From positions 1,474,501 through 1,538,500 of the forward strand of contig NZ_CP045798.1 in NCBI RefSeq assembly GCF_000746025.2: a stretch of 64,000 bases of DNA. Direction: 5' to 3'. The notes below the pieces were generated by a model. That model saw only the letters and a list, made by a program, of their open reading frames with translations. It made no database searches and had not been told where the DNA came from. Below, in pieces: positions 33,304 through 42,492 of this stretch. This DNA is from Thermanaerosceptrum fracticalcis. GTDB lineage: Bacteria > Bacillota > Peptococcia > DRI-13. How positions within the stretch are numbered: position 1 is the first letter of the stretch; each line of letters begins with the position of its first letter. The position numbers and the translations under genes are program-made.

Positions 33304-33483
33304 TTTGTGGATAAAAAACAACACAAAGCCGGGGTAAAGGGCAGTAAAAAGAGCCAAAGCCGCCACCCCGAGAGCACCCCTTTTCTTTTTCTGCTGCCAC
33401 AGCCACCAGGCATATGTTAAGGTATAGAAACTAATCAAAAGAGGTACCGTCCATAAAAAAAGGTCATACAAAAATCCCCCCAT
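33301..33483 (-). CDS. small membrane protein at the end of the germination operon
   Basis: 60 residues, two hydrophobic helices (FLWTVPLLISFYTLTYAWWL and VAALALFTALYPGFVLFF) with a basic loop (QQKKKRG). The ATG at 33483 lies seven bases after GGGGGG and immediately after the gerC-type stop. It resembles the small GerD/GerK-associated membrane subunits only in size and position; the function is unknown. Co-transcription with the ger genes is likely. Confidence 0.65.
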   Translation of the reverse strand: MGGFLYDLFLWTVPLLISFYTLTYAWWLWQQKKKRGALGVAALALFTALYPGFVLFFIHK

Positions 33484-33485
33484 AG

Positions 33486-34763
33486 TTATTCCCCCCAACC
33501 GGAATGGGTGGGTACTGTCTTGGTCATGAGCCCTGTGCGGCGTATGGCGAGGCTTGTGGTTACTTTAACCTCAGCCTCGGGGTAACGCTTTAGCCAGTCA
33601 AATTTCTCCCACTCCTTCCAGACCCAGAAGTATTGGCGGGTGTATTCGCCAAAGCCGAAAATGTCGCTTTTAAATTCCTGCTGGGTCTTTCTGATTACTT
33701 TCAGCACCTCACCGGATATCAACCTTTCGATGTTGCTTTGCAACTCACCGATTTTGTCTGTGGCTTCATAGTTAATACCGCTCTGGATACTAACAATTTC
33801 CCCTTCTAGAACAAGGTTCACCTCAATGAGAGGTTTATCCCCCGTTAAAGTTACTTTGACAGTAGGATTGCTGCCTTTTTTGATTTCCATAACTATAATA
33901 TTTTTTCTATCATCTCTCTGGGGGTCAGGAAAAGTAAAAATAGCACTCCTAAACCTACCCGTAACCATCTGATGATAGCGAGTTTCCGCACCGTTAAGAA
34001 AACCAGCCAGTTTGTCACTACGAAATGCTGCAAGGCCTATTACCTCTATTTTATTACCACCTTTGCGGGGGATTTCCCCGGGCAAGTAAGCTACTTCATT
34101 CATAATTTTATCGTCACCTCCCTGCTTTTTACTGCCCGGTTCCCCTTCTTTTTGAACTCCTACCAGATTGGTAAAGGGTTCACTTCCCGGTGACTTGATG
34201 TTAATATAAAATTCATGGATCGTGCCATAGGGTATAATCCCCGTAATAAAATTACCCTGCATCAATGTTTCAAACTGCCGCGAAGGGTTCCTGTCCAGCA
34301 CCGGCTTATTTTTTTCAATAAAATCCCGGGCTTTCCCCTTACTGACCATGAGAAATGTGGTTCGCCGTATCTCCCGGCTCCGTACCAGAGGATTGATGTA
34401 TTTGCTCATCCCTTCCCGGGCGATATCTTCGGAGACAATCACTACTTTATTGTGGATGAAGGTCAGTTCCCTGCTCACAAAAGCATTGGCCAGCTGGAGG
34501 GCGCCAAAAAGAGAAGCTGCTTCTACAGAAACGATTTCTGTATTGGCCCCCTGTCCTCCCCCTCCTCCCTCACCTCCCCCAATATTTTGAGGTTTGGCAA
34601 TCTGGAATGTTACTTCTACAAGATTGTTTTGGCCTTTATCAATACCCATAACCAGGATATAGGCCATCTGGTCCGTTTCCCTGGCCCCCCAGCACCCTGT
34701 GGGCAGAAGCATAATGATAATACTAAGCAGAAGGAGTTTAAGCGTTCGGTTTATTTTTGTCAC
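33486..34763 (-). CDS. germinant receptor lipoprotein subunit (Ger(x)C family)
   Basis: C subunit of a GerA-type germinant receptor in the inner spore membrane. 425 residues with a lipoprotein signal (LLLLSIIIMLLPTGC, lipid-attachment Cys at 24), TGCWGARETD as in the family, a Gly-rich insert near 62-70, and a normal C-terminal domain. GTG start at 34763 with GGGGGAG just upstream. It overlaps the permease subunit gene by 26 bases, fitting translational coupling. Confidence 0.9.
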   Translation of the reverse strand: MTKINRTLKLLLLSIIIMLLPTGCWGARETDQMAYILVMGIDKGQNNLVEVTFQIAKPQNIGGGEGGGGGQGANTEIVSVEAASLFGALQLANAFVSRELTFIHNKVVIVSEDIAREGMSKYINPLVRSREIRRTTFLMVSKGKARDFIEKNKPVLDRNPSRQFETLMQGNFITGIIPYGTIHEFYINIKSPGSEPFTNLVGVQKEGEPGSKKQGGDDKIMNEVAYLPGEIPRKGGNKIEVIGLAAFRSDKLAGFLNGAETRYHQMVTGRFRSAIFTFPDPQRDDRKNIIVMEIKKGSNPTVKVTLTGDKPLIEVNLVLEGEIVSIQSGINYEATDKIGELQSNIERLISGEVLKVIRKTQQEFKSDIFGFGEYTRQYFWVWKEWEKFDWLKRYPEAEVKVTTSLAIRRTGLMTKTVPTHSGWGE

Positions 34764-35850
34764 TTTTCTCCCCCTTCCCCCGCAACAGAGCCACCAGCCA
34801 GACCCCGCAGGGTAAGGCCATTGTGAATAACCAGCCGGTAATTATGCGTATTTTTTCAATATCTACAGCTTGAATTAGGCTGATAGGTGTTAATGCAACA
34901 CTAAAGATTAAAATACATAGGGCAGGCAAAAGAGGACGGTAATAGGGGAGTTTTAACGTATCCTGTAAAATGATTGCCGATACCAGTACTCCCAGAGCCA
35001 GGCGTAAAAAAGCAATAAAGGTCCAGAAGAGAACAAAAAGCGCCTCCACCCTCTGAAAGTATCTTCCCAGAAATATGGTGCGGCTCAATTGATAAAAAGG
35101 AGCAAGTGTTTCCATAGCCGAAGGAAAGGGAAAAACCATAAGATAAGTAATGACCACCATCAGGAAAATCACGGCTATAAAGCTTAAACTAAATAATCCC
35201 ACGTATCTTAATTGTTGGGGCCCAAAGGCAAAAAAGGGCACATAATAAGCAAGGAGGATAACCTCGGCAAAACTCGTTACACCAAGGACACCATATTTTA
35301 GAATTGGAACCAGTCCCTCTCCCATTATAGGTAACAACTGTCTGGAATCCCAATAAGGGTACAGGGCTAAAAGTACTATTATCACTCCTACCAGGACAAA
35401 AGGAAAAGCGATATAGGAACTGCGACTCAATGCTTCCAGACCCAGGTAGGTTGCCAACCATACGGGAATGATAAAAAGAAAAGCCAGGGAAGAGATGGGT
35501 GCTTGGGGTAAGGCTGTGAGGATTACCGCTTCGCTAAAAAGCCTTAAGTGTATACTATTATCAACTGTTGCATAGAAGAAAATAAGCACGTTGGCACCCA
35601 GCCCTAACACAGGCCCCAGTACCAGCTCATTAATGGTCATGATGGATTTCCCGGGGTAACGACCCAGGAGTGATGAGATGACCAGCCAGACAACAACGGC
35701 AACGGATAGATTAATAAGTATGACTAACCAGGCAGTAGTAGAGCCAAATTGTACTATAGTCCGGGGGTAACCCAGGAATACCTTGGTTCCCAAAAAAACA
35801 ATGGTCATAGCTGCCGCTTCACTGTACCCCAGTTTAACGATATTGTTCAT
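34738..35850 (-). CDS. germinant receptor permease subunit (GerB type)
   Basis: B subunit of the germinant receptor, 370 residues with about ten hydrophobic helices, of the APC-related spore permease family. It probably binds the germinant. Ribosome site GAAGGAGG is before the ATG at 35850, inside the 3' end of the A-subunit gene (17-base overlap). The germinant is not predictable. Confidence 0.9.
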   Translation of the reverse strand: MNNIVKLGYSEAAAMTIVFLGTKVFLGYPRTIVQFGSTTAWLVILINLSVAVVVWLVISSLLGRYPGKSIMTINELVLGPVLGLGANVLIFFYATVDNSIHLRLFSEAVILTALPQAPISSLAFLFIIPVWLATYLGLEALSRSSYIAFPFVLVGVIIVLLALYPYWDSRQLLPIMGEGLVPILKYGVLGVTSFAEVILLAYYVPFFAFGPQQLRYVGLFSLSFIAVIFLMVVITYLMVFPFPSAMETLAPFYQLSRTIFLGRYFQRVEALFVLFWTFIAFLRLALGVLVSAIILQDTLKLPYYRPLLPALCILIFSVALTPISLIQAVDIEKIRIITGWLFTMALPCGVWLVALLRGKGEKSDKNKPNA

Positions 35851-37696
35851 TATCCTGATCCTCCTTCTTCGGCTTCACCCAACCCCGGCTCACCCGGGGC
35901 TGGCGCTGCCGGTCCAGGGTATCCAGGCTATCTGGCCGCTCCTCCATAGACCACATGGGACCTCGCAGTACCAGGTCAGGCCCGGCTTTAGTCCGGGGCC
36001 CGATAGGGGACAACATGGGAACACCGAAAGATTTCATACTGCACATAGTGGTCAATAAAAGAAATAATCCGGCAGAAACACCAAAAAAACCAAAACCGGC
36101 CGCAAGGAGAGTAAAGATAAAACGCACACCACGGAAAGCAAAGGAAAGGGAATAGTTAGGAATAGCAAAGGACGCTAAACCCGTTACCGCTACGACAATG
36201 ATTAGAATAGGGCTGACAATTCCGGCCTGGACAGCAGCTTGGCCCAAAATTAAGGCCCCCACAATACCGATGGTATTACCAATGACACCGGGTACCCTAA
36301 CCCCCGCCTCTCGGATCAGCTCAAAAGCCAACTCCATCATCATCACTTCCAGAATGGTGGGAAAAGGAACTGTTTCTCGACTGGCGGCAATAGCCAATAT
36401 TAGTTCGGTAGGAATCATTTCCTGGTGGAAAGTGATGATGGCTACATAAATGGAGGGAGTCATGATGGCAATAAAAACGGCAACAACCCGCAGTAAACGC
36501 ACAAAATTACCGTAGGGCATGCGAAGATAATAGTCTTCAGCACTGTGCAGCAGGCTAAAGAGAGTAGTGGGCACAATGAGAATGTTAGGGTTGCCGTCCA
36601 CAAAAATGGCAACCCTCCCTTCCACCAGAAAAGCAGCTACCCGGTCGGGCCTTTCCGTGCTTAAGACCTGGGGACTGGGCATCAGGGGATGGTCCTCTAT
36701 AAACTGTTCTAAAATCCCTGATTCGGCCACGAAATCAGTTTTGATAGAGTTAATTCTCCGTTTAACCTCCCTGACCAGTTCAGGGTTAGCAATATCTTCG
36801 ATGTACATAATGGCTATATTGGTCTTATTGCGTTCACCAAGAGGAAACATCTCGGTAATCAACTTCTCATTACGAATGAGCTTTCGTACAAGTCCGGTAT
36901 TGGAGCGCAGGGTTTCATTAAAAGCCTCATGAGGCCCGCGGATAACCTGTTCAGTAGCCGGTTTACCCACTGCACGCCTGTCCCACCCCTTTGTTTCAAC
37001 CAACAGGCAATAGGGGCTTCCTTCTATAAAAACCGCAGTCCCCCCGTAATTCACACTCTCTACAATTTTTCTGTATTCATTGGTTATTTCCACCTGGTTG
37101 CCCGGCAAAATATTATCCTTAATGTATTCGGCCAGGTTATAAAGATCAGTTTTTTCTTCCAGATTGGAGAGAATCATCAGAGGCTTTAAAACGACATCAT
37201 TGATGATGTTTTTGTCGGACAGTCCCTCCATAAAAACCGCAAAGGCCTTGAGAGGAGGTTTTAGAGAAATCGTAAATTCCCTGAGAATTATATCCTTATT
37301 CTTGGGAAGGGAATAGATTTCCTCGATATAGTATTTATTTATCTTTAACTGGGGATCTACCAAAAGGTTTTCGGGGCTAACCCTCTTCTCCGGTTTTTCT
37401 TCTACACCTTTATTATTGTTATAGGAGGAAAGGCGCTGGACGCGGATCGGTTTCTTATTAACCCGGGGATCCTCTCGCTTCCCCGCTTTTTTGCGGCTCT
37501 TATCTTTGGTTTTATTATTATCCTCAGCCTGACTTTTTCCCTTAGAGGGTCCATCTTCCACACCTAACAAAATAAAGCCTTCCCTCTGCTTTTCTGCCTT
37601 GAAAGTTAGGGTGTTTTTGCTCATTTCCCACAGCTTTTGTACGAAACCAGTCGGGGGGATTGGTGACTTTTCCGTTTTTTTATTTTCCTGCGGCAT
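35834..37696 (-). CDS. germinant receptor A subunit (GerA type) with long N-terminal extension
   Basis: A subunit, 620 residues, longer than the usual 480-550 because of a Lys/Asn/Glu-rich segment at about 45-115 (KSQAEDNNKTKDKSRKKAGK). The rest is typical: soluble domain to about 390, EGLSDKN and VNYGGTAVF, then four or five membrane helices from 400 to 560 with the family sequence PSIYVAIITFHQEMIPTELI. AGGGAGG before the ATG. First gene of the operon A-B-C-small membrane protein. Confidence 0.92.
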   Translation of the reverse strand: MPQENKKTEKSPIPPTGFVQKLWEMSKNTLTFKAEKQREGFILLGVEDGPSKGKSQAEDNNKTKDKSRKKAGKREDPRVNKKPIRVQRLSSYNNNKGVEEKPEKRVSPENLLVDPQLKINKYYIEEIYSLPKNKDIILREFTISLKPPLKAFAVFMEGLSDKNIINDVVLKPLMILSNLEEKTDLYNLAEYIKDNILPGNQVEITNEYRKIVESVNYGGTAVFIEGSPYCLLVETKGWDRRAVGKPATEQVIRGPHEAFNETLRSNTGLVRKLIRNEKLITEMFPLGERNKTNIAIMYIEDIANPELVREVKRRINSIKTDFVAESGILEQFIEDHPLMPSPQVLSTERPDRVAAFLVEGRVAIFVDGNPNILIVPTTLFSLLHSAEDYYLRMPYGNFVRLLRVVAVFIAIMTPSIYVAIITFHQEMIPTELILAIAASRETVPFPTILEVMMMELAFELIREAGVRVPGVIGNTIGIVGALILGQAAVQAGIVSPILIIVVAVTGLASFAIPNYSLSFAFRGVRFIFTLLAAGFGFFGVSAGLFLLLTTMCSMKSFGVPMLSPIGPRTKAGPDLVLRGPMWSMEERPDSLDTLDRQRQPRVSRGWVKPKKEDQDNEQYR

Positions 37697-37773
37697 AGTC
37701 GGACCTCCCTTCCTATTCTATTATTCTGTTAAATCCCTGGTAAAAATATGCTATTAGTAAAACTGACAAACCA

Positions 37774-37811
37774 GACAAAAGGAGTGCTGCCTAAGCAGCA
37801 CTCCTTTTGTC
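37774..37811. other. 17-bp perfect stem-loop between divergent gerA-type and ferritin-like genes
   Basis: GACAAAAGGAGTGCTGC (37774-37790), four-base loop CTAA, exact complement 37795-37811. Divergent promoters surround it, so it is not an obvious terminator; T-runs are only inside the arms. It may be an operator, leader structure or residue of a lost gene. Confidence 0.6.
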
Positions 37812-37876
37812 AACTTGTCACCCTTTTCCACACTAAGCATATTGTATATAGAGACACTATCAAGGAGGGTGTGACA

Positions 37877-38284
37877 ATGGCTCATGACAGGTTTACTCAA
37901 CTGATTTTAGAATCCTATTTTGCAGAAATGCAGGCGCATCACCACTATATGACGATGGCCCAAATGGCGCCTACAGAAGAAGCACGACATATAATGATGA
38001 TGAATGCCCAGGATGAACATAGGCATGCAGAGGCTTTTGAAAAAATCTACGAAGAACTTACCGGAACAGAGCCGCGTGATACGGGTATGCATATGATGCC
38101 CGTGAACGAAAACATGACCTTTCTAGATCATGTACGCATGCAGCTTTTTGATGAATATGCCGATTTTAGAAAGTACAAAGATATGTATCTTATGACAGAC
38201 AATCCTGAGTATCGCGATACACTTTTTAATGCCATGCATGATGAATTCCGTCATGCTATGTTACTCACTTATTTATTAAACTAA
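37877..38284 (+). CDS. ferritin-like di-iron family protein, copy 1
   Basis: 135 residues, helical, with Glu and His placed as in ferritin-like four-helix bundles: SYFAEMQAHHHYMTMAQMAP, DEHRHAEAFEKIY and HDEFRHAMLL. The ATG at 37877 follows AAGGAGGG; a longer frame to 37748 would pass through the 17-bp hairpin. Followed by a paralogue 14 bases later. A role in iron or oxygen handling is likely; sporulation expression is possible but unsupported. Confidence 0.7.
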   Translation: MAHDRFTQLILESYFAEMQAHHHYMTMAQMAPTEEARHIMMMNAQDEHRHAEAFEKIYEELTGTEPRDTGMHMMPVNENMTFLDHVRMQLFDEYADFRKYKDMYLMTDNPEYRDTLFNAMHDEFRHAMLLTYLLN

Positions 38285-38298
38285 AAGGAGGATGAATT

Positions 38299-38712
38299 AT
38301 GATTCATATGACTTTTACTTTACCCGCTTTCTTAACAACGATTGTGGGAGAACTCATGGAACTCCATCATGTCTACGGTTACATGATTCAAAACGCCCCC
38401 ACGGAAGAGGCTCGCAGAATGGTGGAAATGAACCGCATGACCGTCCATCATACTATGGAAAAAATGAAGAAACTCTACATGGAAATGGGCGGAAAAGCTA
38501 TTCCACCGCTTCATGAAGAAGCCCTGGAAGAACCTCGCCAATTCACCAATTTTGTCGATGCCGCCCGCTACGCTTTTAAAGAAGAAGCCCAACTCTTCAA
38601 CTGGCTTAAAGAACTATATCTTATTGCCGATGCCTGCTACCGGGATGTCTTCTTCGATACCATGCACGATCATGCCCTCAATGCCATGAGATTGCTGTAC
38701 CTTATTGGGTAA
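38299..38712 (+). CDS. ferritin-like family protein, copy 2
   Basis: 137 residues, related to the upstream gene in layout (APTEEARRMVEMNRMTVHH against APTEEARHIMMMNAQDEHRH), but several metal-ligand positions differ (for example VGELMELHHVYGYM at the first helix). AAAAGGAGG precedes the ATG. It may be a heteromeric partner or a diverged, possibly non-ferroxidase copy. Confidence 0.65.
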   Translation: MIHMTFTLPAFLTTIVGELMELHHVYGYMIQNAPTEEARRMVEMNRMTVHHTMEKMKKLYMEMGGKAIPPLHEEALEEPRQFTNFVDAARYAFKEEAQLFNWLKELYLIADACYRDVFFDTMHDHALNAMRLLYLIG

Positions 38713-38713
38713 A

Positions 38714-38748
38714 TTAGTTACTAGTTACTAGTTCTTAGTTACTAGTAA
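38714..38748. repeat. low-complexity repeat TTAGTTACTAGTTACTAG
   Basis: Short units of GTTACTA between genes. The same type occurs at 38908-38937 (complement) and at 39698-39728, around menG. No coding potential. Confidence 0.65.
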
Positions 38749-38755
38749 AATAAAA

Positions 38756-38772
38756 ATGCGGCTACGCCGCAT
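38756..38772. terminator. hairpin ATGCGGC-TAC-GCCGCAT
   Basis: Seven-base stem 44 bases after the second ferritin-like gene; A-run to the left, weak T content to the right. Confidence 0.4.
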
Positions 38773-38832
38773 CAATTTCCACATCCCTTTTCTACTTACT
38801 GATTATAAAGTTATACTTTCCTGAACAATCAA

Positions 38833-38870
38833 AGAAAGAGCCATAACCCAATTGGTTAGTGGCTCTTTCT
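38833..38870. terminator. 11-bp hairpin AGAAAGAGCCA with complement, near menG 3' end
   Basis: Arms 38833-38843 and 38860-38870, 16-base loop. Likely shared terminator of the convergent genes; the minus-strand side has TTTCTTTG after the stem. Confidence 0.5.
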
Positions 38871-38936
38871 ACTTATACTTAACACTTAAATTATAGTGCT
38901 TTATTCACTAATAACTAGTAACTGATAACTAGTAAC

Positions 38937-39680
38937 TTACTTGACGCCTACATGCACAGTAACCACTCCCCCGCTCAAGGGATAATACTTGACTTCCCGC
39001 AAGCCCGCCTCACGAAAAATCTGGGCCAGGGTTTCCCTATCGGGAAATTTTTTCAAAGACTCCGGCAGCCATGTATAGGCAGGTAAGCGACCGAAAATCC
39101 TTTGCCCCTTATCCACAAGACGCCCCAAAAGGGGGATAAAGTGAAAAAAGTATAAACTAAATCCTTGCCGAAAAAGAGGAATGGTAGGCTGGGAAATTTC
39201 CAGGCAGATCACCCTCCCCCCTTTTTTACATACCCGCGTCATCTCCCGGACAGCCAGGGGAATATCCACCACATTCCGCATAGCGAATCCCGTGGTAACA
39301 CAGGCAAATTCCCCGGCAGGAAAAGGCAGTGAAAGGGCATTACCTTCCATAAAAATCACTTTACGCTGAGGGTACTGCTTTACTAATTTTTCCCGGGCAA
39401 TACTCAGCATTTCTTCAGACAAATCTAAACCCATGACTTCCCCTGTAGGACCAACCTTTTCCGCCATCTGAAAGGCCAGCTCCCCTGTACCCGTACACAC
39501 ATCCAAAGCTTTATCCCCGGGCCTAAGGTTGGTTAGGTTCAACACAAACCTCTGCCAGCTTTTGAGAAGTCCCCAGGTCATAATCATATTCATCCGGTCA
39601 TAAAAGGGAGCTATAGAGTTGAAAAGGTTCTTCACATACTCCTCTTTACCTTCAAACTGCTCCCCCAGGTGTTTGTTCAT
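38937..39680 (-). CDS. menG: demethylmenaquinone methyltransferase
   Basis: SAM-dependent C-methyltransferase of 247 residues, last step of menaquinone synthesis. Family motifs: FNSIAPFYDRMN near residue 21, SAM loop DVCTGTGELAFQMA near 61, NALSLPFPAGEFACVTTGFAMRN split across 113-135, and LEISQP. AAGGATG precedes the ATG. It is the downstream member of a minus-strand group with UbiA- and UbiD-type genes, though 240 bp of repeat-rich spacer separates it. Confidence 0.9.
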   Translation of the reverse strand: MNKHLGEQFEGKEEYVKNLFNSIAPFYDRMNMIMTWGLLKSWQRFVLNLTNLRPGDKALDVCTGTGELAFQMAEKVGPTGEVMGLDLSEEMLSIAREKLVKQYPQRKVIFMEGNALSLPFPAGEFACVTTGFAMRNVVDIPLAVREMTRVCKKGGRVICLEISQPTIPLFRQGFSLYFFHFIPLLGRLVDKGQRIFGRLPAYTWLPESLKKFPDRETLAQIFREAGLREVKYYPLSGGVVTVHVGVK

Positions 39681-39697
39681 GATGTCACATCCTTGTT

Positions 39698-39918
39698 CAG
39701 TTACTAGTTACTAGTTCTTAGTTACTAGACACTCATACCGCTTTTGCGTCACCAATATTTATCCAGGCTTGCCCCCACGTATCCCGCTCTTCGCATAAAA
39801 CGAATTTCCTGACGCTTCCCGCTTCCCAAATTTTTCATCTTTTATTTTATTTTCGGGTAGCGGGGATCGGGTAACGGGTAGCGATTACCGTTCACGGTTC
39901 ACTGTTTACAGTTAACGA
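39698..39918. repeat. repeat-rich spacer between menG and ubiA-type gene
   Basis: Contains GTTACTAGTTACTAGTTCTTAG near 39700, GGGTAGCGGGGATCGGGTAA near 39855 and GTTCACGGTTCACTGTTTAC near 39890. The last family recurs at 45095-45180. No gene visible in the spacer. Confidence 0.55.
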
Positions 39919-39920
39919 TT

Positions 39921-40781
39921 CTAAAGCAATATATCCAGCAGGGTAAACACTAACAGTTGTATACTAATCAACCCGTTTATATTGAAGAATGCCACATTGA
40001 CCCGGCTCAGATCCTGGGGTGAGATAATGGAATGCTCGTAATGAAGCAGGAGGTTGGTGACGAAGACCCCTGCCAGGTACCACCAGCCCAAATCCAGCAG
40101 GAAATACAGGCTAACCAGTAATAATACTACCACCACATGGAACAGCTTGGCCACAAAGAGGGCTTTCTTTAAACCAAAGGTGACAGGCATGGAATAAAGG
40201 CCGTATTGACGGTCAAACTCAAGGTCCTGAGTAGCGTAAATGATATCAAACCCGGCAATCCAAAAGGCTACCACCAAACCTAAGATAAAAGTTCCCAACT
40301 GCATACTTTGGGTGACACCTATCCATCCCCCCATGGGGGCAAAACCGATGGCAACCCCTAAAACAAGATGGCACAGCCAGGTAAAACGCTTCGTATAAGA
40401 ATAACCTGTTAAAATAGCCATAATCACCGGTAAATAAATAAGATGCCGGGGACTGAGCCGGTAGGTGGCATAGATGAGCAAAAGAAAAGACAGCACCACG
40501 AATAACATGACTTCCCCTACGGAGATAAGGCCCCGGGGTAAGTGGCGGTTAGCAGTACGGGGATTTTCTTTATCAATATAGCGGTCGATGACCCTGTTCA
40601 GACCCATGGCAGCACTTCGGGCCCCCACCATGGCTAGCGTAATCCAAATAAACTGCGGCCAGGTAGGCAGGGCTTTTTTCGCTAATAAAGCCCCCATGTA
40701 GGCAAAAGGCAGGGCAAAGATGGTGTGTTCAAATTTCACCAGTTCAGCAAAGGTCCTAACTTTATTTCTTACTAAAGCCAT
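39921..40781 (-). CDS. UbiA-family polyprenyltransferase (MqnP/UbiA-like)
   Basis: Membrane prenyltransferase of 286 residues with about eight hydrophobic helices. First Asp-rich motif NRVIDRYIDKENPRT near residue 61, second AGFDIIYATQDLEFD near 178. With UbiD- and UbiX-type genes and menG it fits the prenylation and decarboxylation part of the futalosine menaquinone route (MqnP/MqnL/MqnM), a functional reading by context. GAGGAG precedes the ATG; the gene overlaps the UbiD stop by 20 bases. Confidence 0.88.
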   Translation of the reverse strand: MALVRNKVRTFAELVKFEHTIFALPFAYMGALLAKKALPTWPQFIWITLAMVGARSAAMGLNRVIDRYIDKENPRTANRHLPRGLISVGEVMLFVVLSFLLLIYATYRLSPRHLIYLPVIMAILTGYSYTKRFTWLCHLVLGVAIGFAPMGGWIGVTQSMQLGTFILGLVVAFWIAGFDIIYATQDLEFDRQYGLYSMPVTFGLKKALFVAKLFHVVVVLLLVSLYFLLDLGWWYLAGVFVTNLLLHYEHSIISPQDLSRVNVAFFNINGLISIQLLVFTLLDILL

Positions 40782-42216
40782 ATTCCTGCCATCTCCTCGT
40801 CACCAGGTCCTTAATCTCCGGGGACATGACTATATCATCAGGCCATTCCCGGTGATGTCCCTCACTGGGCCATTTTTTCGTAGCATCGATACCCATTTTT
40901 GCTCCATAGTGCGGAAGCGGCGAAGCGTGATCCAGGGCATCCAGGGGTCCTTCCACCACCACTACATCGCGCCTGGCATCGATATTATTAAAGACCTTCC
41001 ACCATACGGTGGACATATCCTGGACATCAATGTGTTCATCCACCACAATGATCATTTTGGTAAACATCATCTGGCCCATACCCCAGATGGCATGCATCAC
41101 TTTCTTGGCATGGCCGGGGTAACTTTTTTTGATGGAAACTACAGCACAGTTATGGAACACACCTTCCAAAGGTAAGTTCATGTCTACAATTTCCGGCAAC
41201 TGGAGTTTCAATAAAGGCAAAAAAATTCTCTCCGTGGCTTTGCCCAGGAAACAATCCTCCATAGGCGGTTTGCCCACTACAGTGGCAGGATAGATGGGTT
41301 TAGCCCTGCGGGTCATACATGTAAGATGAAAAACAGGATATTCATCAGCCAGGGAGTAATAACCGGTATGGTCGCCAAAGGGCCCTTCCATCCGTCTCTC
41401 TTCAGGATCAACATACCCCTCTAACACAAACTCGGCTTCTGCCGGTACCTCTATATCCACGGTTTTGCATTTCACCATTTCCACCGGTTCTTTCCGTAAG
41501 AAACCGGCAAAAATCATTTCATCGATATCTTTGGGCAGGGGGGCTGTAGCCGCATAAATTGTGGCAGGATCAGCACCTATAGCTACTGCAACCTCCATCC
41601 TTCCCTTCTTTTCCTTATACCTGTGATAATGCCGGGAACCGTCTTTATGCAGGTGCCAGTGCATACCGGTGGTTTTACCGTCATAAACATGCATGCGGTA
41701 CATGCCGCAGTTGCGCTTTCCCGTCTCCGGGTCTTTGGTAAAGACTAAAGGCAGGGTGATAAACCTTCCCCCGTCCTGGGGCCAGCAGTGTAAAATAGGT
41801 AAGGTGTTGAGATCAGGATCATGCTCCACTACTTCCTGGCAGGGAGCCTTTTTCACCATTTTGGGCATAAACCTGGTTACTTCCGCAACTTTGGGTAGAG
41901 CCAGAAGTTTATCCATGAAGTTTCCCCCTGCTACATGGGGCAGGGCTAAATACTCTTCAATACGGGCGCCGATTTCATCGAGATTTTGCACCCCTAAAGC
42001 CATTGTCATTCGTTCCATACTGCCGAAGGTGTTAATCAAGACGGGATAAGGTGAGCCTTTCACCTTGGAAAAATATAAAGCGGGACCAAAGGACTTGGAG
42101 ATCCTGTCCGTAATTTCCGTGATCTCCAGTACAGGGTCTACCTCTGCCTCAACCTTGTGCAGCAATCCCTTTTTCTCCAGTTCCTGCATAAAATCTCGTA
42201 AATTACGATATGCCAT
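40762..42216 (-). CDS. UbiD-family prenyl-FMN-dependent decarboxylase
   Basis: Decarboxylase of 484 residues that uses the cofactor made by UbiX. Features: RMHVYDGKTTGMHWHLHKDG for metal/prFMN binding near residue 170, EGPFGDHTGYYS near 278 with the catalytic Glu, and VDEHIDVQD. Length is normal for menaquinone- or ubiquinone-type UbiD. Translationally coupled with the prenyltransferase gene, arguing for a quinone precursor substrate (for example 6-carboxy-naphthol type) rather than an aromatic degradation role. Confidence 0.9.
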   Translation of the reverse strand: MAYRNLRDFMQELEKKGLLHKVEAEVDPVLEITEITDRISKSFGPALYFSKVKGSPYPVLINTFGSMERMTMALGVQNLDEIGARIEEYLALPHVAGGNFMDKLLALPKVAEVTRFMPKMVKKAPCQEVVEHDPDLNTLPILHCWPQDGGRFITLPLVFTKDPETGKRNCGMYRMHVYDGKTTGMHWHLHKDGSRHYHRYKEKKGRMEVAVAIGADPATIYAATAPLPKDIDEMIFAGFLRKEPVEMVKCKTVDIEVPAEAEFVLEGYVDPEERRMEGPFGDHTGYYSLADEYPVFHLTCMTRRAKPIYPATVVGKPPMEDCFLGKATERIFLPLLKLQLPEIVDMNLPLEGVFHNCAVVSIKKSYPGHAKKVMHAIWGMGQMMFTKMIIVVDEHIDVQDMSTVWWKVFNNIDARRDVVVVEGPLDALDHASPLPHYGAKMGIDATKKWPSEGHHREWPDDIVMSPEIKDLVTRRWQEYGFSKK

Positions 42217-42373
42217 GGTTTTTCACCCCACAACTATCTAAAGTATCGGTAAGTGCTTACTTAATCCATAATACCTTACATGTGTACAAGTGTCTAGAAG
42301 TCAACTTTCCCAGTCCCATCCCCCCTTTTATAACATGACTGGTTCTATTCAGTATTGTTAAGATAATGTTAAT

Positions 42374-42400
42374 TAGTTTAGGTGCCTGGCACCTAAACTA
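42374..42400. repeat. REP-like palindrome, left of the transposase
   Basis: TAGTTTAGGTGCC-T-GGCACCTAAACTA, a 13-bp stem with a one-base centre, preceded by AATGTTAAT. Confidence 0.8.
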
Positions 42401-42492
42401 TCTGAATATTCCTATTTCCATAGAGGGATTTTATTACTATTGTTGAAAATATGGATATAGGAAATTCGATTTATTAGGGAGGTATAAATAAG

